Origin: Siderastrea siderea
Taxonomy: Eukaryota > Cnidaria > Anthozoa > Scleractinia > Rhizangiidae
Direction: 5' to 3'
Length of the DNA: 64,000 nucleotides
Assembly: GCA_964030785.1 (NCBI GenBank)
Contig: OZ034967.1
Span: 69,627,113 to 69,691,112 of the forward strand
In this document: piece by piece, positions 57,200-64,000 of the stretch
Numbering within the stretch: position 1 is the stretch's first letter
Layout: every line of letters starts with the position of its first letter
Notes under the pieces: model-generated
Database searches by the model: none
What the model was told of the DNA's origin: nothing
What the model saw: only the letters and a program-made list of their open reading frames with translations
Position numbers and translations under genes: made by a program

Positions 57200-57371
57200 A
57201 TAATACATAGATTTAGCCAAGCCTAAAAGCGGAGCCCCCCTTTTTGTTTTGTTTGTTTTGTTTGTTTGTTTTTTGCTGGCAGTTATCAATTTGTGAAAAT
57301 ACTCTCATTCAAGTCGTTAAATTAAAAAAACAAAAAAAGAAAAGAAAAAACAAAAGAAAAAAATTTTCCCT
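57200..57371. other. Low-complexity T-rich and A-rich tract
   Basis: TTTGTTTTG-type repeats (57240-57275) and poly-A-rich sequence (57325-57365). The latter reads as the pyrimidine-rich tail of the adjoining minus-strand SINE. Confidence 0.5.
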
Positions 57372-57441
57372 CTCGCTGGGTGCCGAACCCGGATCGTCGG
57401 CTTATGAAGCCGGATATTAGTCCACTTCGCCAAGTTCATTT
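57372..57441 (-). mobile_element. tRNA-like SINE head with CAT anticodon
   Basis: The minus strand folds into tRNA-like arms: an anticodon stem around TTCATAA (CAT anticodon, T33 and A37 present) and a T-arm GGGTTCGGCACCC. The D-arm and acceptor are irregular. The pyrimidine-rich run beyond its 3' side suggests a SINE rather than a working tRNA-Met. Confidence 0.45.
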
Positions 57442-58065
57442 TAATACTTATTTCTTTCTTCGTGACAAGCTGCCTATCAGCATGAAAATGCCGGTGTTTT
57501 TCCTGGCAAAATGTGTTCTGAACGCCGTAAAAACCATGGTTGTGGACAGAAAAAACCAAAAAGCACTAGCTCTGCTATATTTGGCGTCGAAACCGCTGCG
57601 AAAAGCTGCGAACTCAAGCGGTGTGCCGACCGAGTTCGAACAGAACCGACAAGGCAAATTTGAACTTTTCGCCTGAACTTTATCGCCTAATTTTTTTCGC
57701 CTAAATTAAACTTTTCCCCTTCCACCAAAAAGGCAACTGAGTATTCTTTTGAACTTTTTTTTCCCATTTACAAATTTGTTTTTGACTTGTGTTGTCTTTG
57801 CTTGTTTTGCTACAACGCGGATCAACATGCGATTTCGCGCCAAAAACAAATGGGATTTAGCACAGGGGTTTATCCAGTGTATGAAGTGTATTGGTAAGCC
57901 TGTGGTGCGGACGGACGGACGGACGTACGGACGGTCACGTGACTATTACGTCACTACCAAAATTTGTTGGCTTGATAGGTTACCAAATTTCCTTAGCAAT
58001 GTTTTTTCGTTTTGATTTTCGTTCATGTTAATTAAAAGGGGCCTTTGATATCAATGAAGCTATTT
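57442..58065. other. Unassigned DNA with (GGAC)n
   Basis: A (CGGA)n tract lies at 57911-57940. Short open frames lack domains. Confidence 0.45.
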
Positions 58066-58071
58066 TCATGA

Positions 58072-58072
58072 G

Positions 58073-58110
<38 letters not shown>

Positions 58111-58166
58111 CTATTTCATTTTCATGAGTGATGATAATGATGATGAAGCTATTTCATTTTCATGAG

Positions 58167-58199
<33 letters not shown>

Positions 58200-58235
58200 C
58201 GATGACGATGATGATGATGATGATAATGATAACGA
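58072..58235. repeat. (GAT)n microsatellite
   Basis: Several ATG/GAT trinucleotide runs interrupted by GCTATTTCATTTTCATGAGT, itself repeated. The poly-Met reading frame is an artefact. Confidence 0.9.
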
Positions 58236-58770
58236 AATGCGTATTTACCATTTCTGGAAATTTAGGACATTATTCTACATTACACAACACACCATACCAT
58301 ACTATACTATACTTTTCTATGCTATGTAATATCATCGTTTTTAGTCGTTGCCCATGAAGACCCCTGTAAAAATCACAAAGAAGTTGATGGAGCAGATCGA
58401 GCTGCAAGTTACAGCAAATTGACGAGAAAATCAGACAGGACCCGCATCAAGAAAAGGGGCTGGTACCGATCTTGATTCACTGGTGATGCAGGGGAGCAAA
58501 TAGCCAGCATGTGAGTACAGCAGTATAAATTAGTCTAATCAGGCGCCCATGCACATATCAATCGCTTCAGTTGTGGAAGAAGTACTGGGGAGATTATAGC
58601 AAGTACGGTGTATATGAGAAGTTTGAATGCAGGGGATTACTCGACACAAAAGCAAACAGAACCAGAACTTTGTGCTTTCAAGTCTCTTGTTGTGGAGATG
58701 CACGTCCAAGGACGCTCCTTAACGTGGAAATAATCCAAACTGTTTGGATGACTGGTACAAGAGGAAAAAG
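58236..58770. other. Unassigned DNA
   Basis: The plus-strand frame from 58571 has a cysteine-containing stretch (CRGLLDTKANRTRTLCFQVS) but no recognised domain, and it runs into the MITE. No support as a gene. Confidence 0.4.
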
Positions 58771-59222
58771 GGCAAAATTTTTGCGGGTTCTAATTTTTGC
58801 GGGTTTTTTCGCGATCCGCAAAAATAAGTTCTCACAAAAAAAAAATTATCGCACATTTTTTCTCCCCAAAAATTTACTCCACTGTAGAAGTGATTTACAA
58901 AAATACTGATTTGAAGGAGAAAATGCCATAGATAACTCGGTGGATAATACATCAAATGGTACCCTAGTTATTTTTGATCCATTGTAGTGTTATAGAGTGA
59001 CATTCCCATGTTGTTTTATTTGTATTTCGATTGCTTTTACTGGGCCTTTACTCAAAAAACGAAAACGTTATCAGTTCCATTTGAACGCGACTTCCAGAAA
59101 ATCACAAAAATTAATTCCCATCAAGAAAACCAGTCTTTTCAAATTGCAAAAATTAGTTCCCGCAAAACACAAACAATCGCCAATCTGCAAAATTAAACTG
59201 CCGCTAAAATTTAGTGCCACAC
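58771..59222. mobile_element. MITE copy B (left end missing)
   Basis: Homologue of 42835-43245. Its right end CTAAAATTTAGTGCCAC is the inverted complement of the left end of copy A, so the two copies together define the terminal inverted repeat. Confidence 0.7.
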
Positions 59223-60055
59223 GGTATGTGGAAAAAGCAGATCTTAGCAAGGCCTATCAGAATCCAAAAAGAAAATGGGGGTAACTACTTATTTGAGCTT
59301 AAATTTGGAAAGAAATTGCGACACAATCTTTAAAGTTTTTAGAATTATGAATGCTTAAGTATCTCTGAAAAATAACTGTTGCTAAGATCTGCTTTTTCCC
59401 CATAGCCATAACCTTTGCCGAAATACCTCTGTATTAGGAGGCACCGTCTCTAAGGCCTCAACAAACAGGTTCACCATTTCCATTCAAAACCGTTCAACTT
59501 GTTGAATTCAGTATGTTAAACGCGTTTGGTCACCTGTTAAATGATGATGTAAGATATAAACGTGTGTGAACAAGAATTATGAATCGAGTCGGTTGACCAC
59601 TTCGTTCAACGTCGTACAGAGAAGTGCAATCAACAGTGTTGAATGATGTTGAATTTGTTTGAAACCGAAGCATAAGATGGTGGAGATAGAAATTATGCAA
59701 TGCAAAATATTTTGAATTTATAGTTTGCCTCGTCCTACCATCAAAACGGTAGATCTTTTGTAAGCCAGGAGATAAATAAAAAATTATCCACACAAAGGAT
59801 AAAAGAATTTATCATATAAATAACATCCAACTTATAGTAGATCAGCAAAGAATCCAAGCCTTTTAATTTACTAATGCATTCCCATAAGCAGTGGTTGCAC
59901 TTCATCCTCTCGCAGGCCGGCGCGAAGCACGTTTCAGAACGTAGGGGCAAGTTGCGTGTCTCTTGGTAATGTAATGAAATTTCCCGACAATTTGAGTGAT
60001 CGGGAATGGAACCCTGTGAATTAGGGTGGTTGCGCACGTCAGAGAATTGTTTTAC
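59223..60055. other. Unassigned DNA
   Basis: No gene or repeat recognised. Confidence 0.45.
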
Positions 60056-60056
60056 T

Positions 60057-60300
60057 TACTGCTCAAGTGTAGAAAATGGATGATAAATTGTAGGAAAAGG
60101 TATTAGCTAAAACTACTACGTTTGTTTCTGAAAACAACCGGAGTCACTCCTCCCCCACAAAACGTCCCTACTACTTCTACTTACTACTCAAATGTCTAAC
60201 ATGGTTGACAAGTTGTAGGAAAAAGTATAAACTACAAGTAATACGTTTGATTCTAAAAGCGACCGAAGCCATTCCTCCCCCATAAAACACTCCCCAGCAG
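60057..60300. repeat. Tandem duplication of ~120 bp
   Basis: Two diverged copies share TTGTAGGAAAAAGTAT and CCATTCCTCCCCCATAAAAC (near 60075-60165 and 60195-60290), directly upstream of the first recognised exon of the fibrinogen-like gene. Confidence 0.65.
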
Positions 60301-60309
60301 GAAAGACAA

Positions 60310-62281
60310 CAGAGACATAAGAACCATCCTGATAAAAAGCCTAAGGTGATACATTTTTGTCCGGATTCTAACGGAGCTTGTATTCTGTTGAACAGTTCAG
60401 GAGAAGGAGCCGGTATGCAACGAGAAGAAGTTACTGTACGGTAAGTATTAAAGTATTTCGTTTTTGAGATATTCCAATAGGATTTATATGATCTTCAATA
60501 CTGACACTGGACTTGAGTGCTTACCATTTATAGTTAAGATTCCAGAAATTTCAGTTTGTTTTTCGAACGGAAAGGCAGAAAATTCCCGCAATATTTGTCA
60601 TTTCTCTCGTTGGCAGTGACTAATCGAGTAGCGTCGCGCACTGGAACAGAGATAATGGTGAGCTCACAGAATAAGATATCGAGCCAATGAGACCCACTGC
60701 TTAACAAACTTTTAACATTTGCTAATTGGTGGATGGGAAGACTTATTTAACCCTATTACATAGAGAATAAGAGTTAAAGTTTATGGAAAGAAAGTTACGA
60801 ACGTCATAAAATCGCTAAATTGTTGTTGATTGCTTTGAAGGCCTAAACAAGAAGAACGCAGCTAAGTCTTGACAGAGACCTAAAAACACAGAGTCTGGTG
60901 TGTACTGGATCAACCCTGACGGCGAAAAGCCGACCCAGGCATATTGCGACCAAGAAACAGACGGTGGAGGCTGGACTCTAGTATATAGCTACACGTTCAC
61001 GAACTACAGGTAAATCAAGTTTTTATAATATTTTGCTTTGCTCAGGGCTTCTGGTTAAAGGAACATGTTTCATAACAGCGTCACTGAAGTATCTTGAAAC
61101 CATGGAGCAGTAAATGACTAGCTGAACATATAACAACTACGTCGTCCTCACCATCAGCGCTTAATAACACAATGCACATGTTGTTTACGTCACTGTAAAT
61201 ACAAGTGACCGGGTGTTCGTACTCGAGTTAAAGGAAAAAAGAAAATTGATAAAGATATTAAAGAGGAAATTATCATCAACTATATTTAGAGAAAACATCG
61301 CGTGTAGCTGGTGGTTCTGTTTTTCTGATTGCAAAATTCATTGGAAATGTCCACCCTTCTGAAAGGCCCTCGTTTTATTATAGCTTACCAAGCACTCTCG
61401 TTCCAACCTCCAATAGTTTAGGCAGATGCATTTTGCATTATGGTTAGGAGGGCCCTATATGTTCAGGACTGATTATTAGGGTCCTTTGAAAAACGTTAAA
61501 AACCGGCAAAATCTTCTAGCCAAACAATTTTTTTTTTCATTTTTTGCTGATCGGGTTCAATTCCGCAGAAATACTACAGTTTTCTTGTCATCATCCTCAA
61601 GACAAATATTTTGGCCGTAATGGAAAAACCTGCTAAAATAGACTAATTTAATATTTAATTGTAATGCGAAGAAACAGAAAAGACAAATCACTAATGCATA
61701 GGTCCACTGTTCCGACGATAAAAACATTGATAACAGTTTGCTGTAAATGAAATGATGTGTTTGATTTCGTGATGCTCGCATACAGGAATTTCCGCTCTTC
61801 GTCTAACGCCAACACCCCTCGTCCTAACTGGCCGACATATGGTGACATCCCTGTATCAACTACAGCCCCTCTTAGAGAGACTGACTACAACGCCATGGAC
61901 TTCAATCAGTGGAAGAACCTCGGTAACGAGTTTATGATCAAATCCAACATCAACCATTGGATTGCTTGCCAGGAAGGAACAGGAAGTTTGATGAAATTCC
62001 AAGCCGGAAGTTTGCAGTGTCGCGTCATCAAAAATGTTGCTAACAAATACCACAACTACGTTCCAGATCAGCTTATCTTTAACACAGCTGGGAACCCCGG
62101 TGGCATGTCCGTGGGCCCTGATCTGATTCGCTCTACAAGCAATACTCGACTGAAAGAGTACTACTACTTTGATGGCAATACACGCACCAACTGGCCTACC
62201 CATGATCCCTGTGGCACCAACTCCTATAATCACCTCACCAACGTCGCCAACCCACACGGAAATATTTACGTAAGGAAATAA
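60310..62281 (+). CDS. Fibrinogen/intelectin-like secreted protein, 3' exons
   Basis: Three exons splice in one frame: about 60313-60440 (5' edge uncertain), 60878-61009 and 61786-62281, with donors GTAAGT and GTAAAT. The middle exon encodes ESGVYWINPDGEKP, AYCDQETDGGGWTLVYSY, the opening of a fibrinogen-related domain in which C-D-x-x-T-x-G-G-G-W-T is diagnostic. The last exon gives NSNHPRPNW-type sequence with WIACQEGTGSLMK, DPCGTNSYNH and stop after GNIYVRK. Such domains bind ligands or glycans outside the cell; here that is inference. The first exon (HFCPDSNGACILLNS) has no named domain. The start codon and signal peptide were not found. The last exon lacks the classical fibrinogen calcium-site region, so it is a divergent member. 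Confidence 0.65.
60313..60440 (+). CDS. Fibrinogen-like gene, upstream exon
   Basis: Frame KVIHFCPDSNGACILLNS ... EEVTV ends at donor GTAAGT (60441), phase 2. The 5' boundary could be the AG at 60300 or 60311-60312. Confidence 0.5.
60878..61009 (+). CDS. Fibrinogen-like gene, GGGWT exon
   Basis: Acceptor GACAGAG, phase-matched to the exon before. Contains CDQETDGGGWTLV. Donor GTAAAT at 61010. Confidence 0.7.
61786..62281 (+). CDS. Fibrinogen-like gene, last exon
   Basis: Acceptor CATACAG at 61779-61785 completes AG/G (Arg). 165 codons, then TAA at 62279-62281. Confidence 0.75.
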
Positions 62282-62830
62282 TTGCAGAGGCCATTCCTTG
62301 ATAGCCCTTTGTTTGCTTGCTTGTTTTTTTGTAGAAGTGTGAAATGGAGATCAAGATTCTTGTCTGAAATTTCGCTTCGGAGTTAACCATTTACACTCAG
62401 GGACGACTGTTTTGGTCATTTCCCTGATGAAGTTAGCGTTTTCTGTTTGATTTGAATTTTTTTCGACACGAAGCTAACCTTTGACGTTTGACTTTGGGTT
62501 ATTTCCGTGATAGGCTTAGTGTTCGTTTGTTTCTAAGAGTTAGTGTGAGTTTGTAGAAGTGTAAATTGAAAATGAAGACTCTCGTTTGGAATTTCTCCTA
62601 GCTTGAAGTTAACCGTTTTAATCTGGGAATGAATTCTTTAGCTATTTTTCCCTTTCCTCTTTTCTCAGGGTTATATTAGCGTGAGTTTGTACAAGTGTGC
62701 AATTTTGTTCGAGGCCAACCATTTACAAGTTACGCAGTCATTGCTTAATAGAGTTAGCATTTGTTTCTTTTTAAGAGTTTGTATCAGTTAGTAAAAGTGT
62801 GGATTGGAAATAAAAATGGTTGTTTGTAGT
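62282..62830 (+). repeat. Repeated 3' UTR of the fibrinogen-like gene
   Basis: Degenerate units starting TTTGTAGAAGTGTGAAATGG recur near 62329, 62550, 62684 and 62789. An AATAAA at 62809-62814 is a candidate polyadenylation signal. Confidence 0.6.
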
Positions 62831-63430
62831 TTTTACCTGTGACTTAAATTTTATTGTGATTATTATTATTTATGCACTTGATTCAGAAATCTAGAAGTAG
62901 CCGTGCCTCCAATAATCACCGTTTCGAATAATCCCTGTCTCTACCTTTTTCCTAGTACGTGCGTGCGCGCAACACTGCAATGAAATGGCTTTTTCTGCAA
63001 ATTGCATTGACCTTGCGTCTACTTGTGAGTCCTTTTGGTCACCCATTGCAAGTCTGCGTATTGCTATTTCCAAACTTGCATTCATTTGCAACTTTGTAAA
63101 CAGTTTATGATGTTTTCCTTTCAAACTTGATGGACTCCGTAACTGAGCGTTTACTTTTTGTTAAATGCTGAGAAATGCGAGAAAAGTCCAGACGGCGAGA
63201 AGTCTCTCTTTCCACTCACGGATAGTCGAAGGAAACGAACAAGCGAGCGAGGACGTAACGCGCTTGCCCGAGCCCCTAGTGTAGTGAGTCCCGTTCGAGC
63301 GAATTTTCTTTTTACGCCCACTTCAAGATGGCGGCCGATTAACGTTTTCAGAAAACCAGCGGATCCGTTCGGATAGTTCGCAGTTGTTTTTTAGATGTTA
63401 CTACTACCATAAGTCTGGGAAATCGGAGGG
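62831..63430. other. Unassigned DNA
   Basis: CACTTCAAGATGGCGGC at 63319-63335 recurs at 40420-40435, so a dispersed repeat is likely. No gene recognised. Confidence 0.45.
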
Positions 63431-63580
63431 TTGTCCAATACTCCGACAAATTTATGCATGGCATTGTATTGTATTCACATCACATAACAATACTGTACAA
63501 AAGCATAACAATAAAAAATGAGGCAAAACAATAAGAAATTTAACAATGCTATGCATAAATTTGTCGGAGTATTGGACAAG
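63431..63580. mobile_element. 150-bp element with 37-bp inverted ends
   Basis: TTGTCCAATACTCCGACAAA at the left and its complement at the right (63544-63580) are almost perfect inverted repeats. GGGAAATCG occurs just outside both ends. No ORF. Confidence 0.7.
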
Positions 63581-64000
63581 TATGGGAAATCGTGTTTTTT
63601 TTTCGTAATAATAGAATGAATGTAGAATTAAGAATACTTACATAATTAAAGAGAAACAGACGTTGGGCTAGTTTTTGCGTTTATATAAGTTGTTTGAGTT
63701 TATTTAAAAATTTGTGATTGAAAATTATACTTTCGTGTCAGAAATAATGCCAACATTACACCTATGTAAACATTCTACTAATTGAATTATGAAAATCAAA
63801 TTTTTAAATAGCTTTTCGTGTCAGGAAAAGCTCACGAATTAGATCGTTCTAAAAGGCTAAGGGGAAGAAAACACAACACATTTTTGCAGCTAAATGAGAA
63901 GGATTTCAAGAATCCTTCTGGTGATCATCAAAGAACAAACATCATTGGGAAGTTCAGAATAACGAGTTAAATCGTCAGATCAATGTCATAACCACGAATA
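63581..64000. other. Unassigned DNA at the window end
   Basis: AT-rich, nothing recognised. Confidence 0.5.

Larger units (their letters stand above)
44040..57200. repeat. Degenerate array with a recurrent ~50-bp motif
   Basis: The motif TGATGGAAATTCTGGTGTGT with GTTATGGTTCACCGAT recurs near 44101, 45871, 46950, 48975, 55891 and 56699. Each is followed about 150 bp later by an ACCATCAAACTGATTGAAA-like element before GTAGGG. Other shared segments include TGGCATATACGGAGAAAGAA and GAAATCACGGAATGGCATT. Some copies have an open frame (CDGNSGVSLWFTD), but others have stops, so coding is not supported. A 4.8-kb transposon interrupts it. Confidence 0.7.

Noticed and set aside
57372..57441. Functional tRNA-Met gene
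   Set aside because: The anticodon loop is good, but the D-arm and acceptor are irregular and a pyrimidine-rich tail follows.
58166..58235. Poly-methionine reading frame
   Set aside because: Product of the (GAT)n microsatellite.
1..64000. CRISPR array, operon or prokaryotic genes
   Set aside because: Direct repeats here are microsatellites, minisatellites or transposons. Genes have spliceosomal introns.

Overview
The window is animal nuclear DNA: AT-rich, intron-containing and packed with transposon remnants. The clearest genes are a tandem trio of short-chain collagens (spongin short-chain collagen / collagen C4-like) typical of cnidarians and sponges. Together with the Penelope-like elements, Crypton fragments, CR1/RTE LINE tails and many fold-back MITEs, this suggests a cnidarian, most likely a stony coral or relative. 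I cannot name the species. No bacterial, organellar or CRISPR features are present.

Layout. 1-5.2 kb: (TA)n microsatellites and three consecutive Penelope-like retroelement (PLE) remnants. Each is 5'-truncated and joined head-to-head to an inverted copy of its own 3' end. One complete type I hammerhead ribozyme and two hammerhead-like cores lie downstream of the ORFs. 5.5-42.7 kb: three tandem, same-strand, four-exon collagen genes: copy 1 at 5878-16160, copy 2 at 22184-27765, copy 3 at 32927-42673. The inferred proteins of 326, 332 and 334 residues are built as signal peptide, propeptide with an RERR furin-type site, coiled coil, 15-18 Gly-X-Y triplets and a ten-cysteine C-terminal domain. 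Copy 3 has lost both splice dinucleotides of intron 1. The introns and flanks hold TTAA-flanked MITEs, Crypton (DUF3504) pieces, CR1/L2-like and RTE LINE tails, a hAT transposase fragment, tRNA-derived SINEs and several fold-back elements.

44-57 kb: a degenerate array in which one motif recurs about six times, including a long duplicated block. One block copy is interrupted at 50375-55210 by a 4.8-kb DNA transposon with an 8-bp target-site duplication. The other block copy serves as the empty site. The transposon carries a ubiquitin-like ORF and a cysteine-rich ORF on the minus strand. 57-60 kb: tRNA-like SINE, microsatellites and a MITE copy. 60.3-62.3 kb: the last three recognisable exons of a secreted fibrinogen/intelectin-like protein, followed by a tandemly repeated 3' UTR. 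The end of the window holds dispersed repeats only.

The collagens and the fibrinogen-like protein are both predicted extracellular proteins. Nothing in the sequence shows that they act together. Most of the DNA between them is explained by transposon insertion into a segmentally duplicated locus, and paralogous empty sites make several insertions precisely definable.
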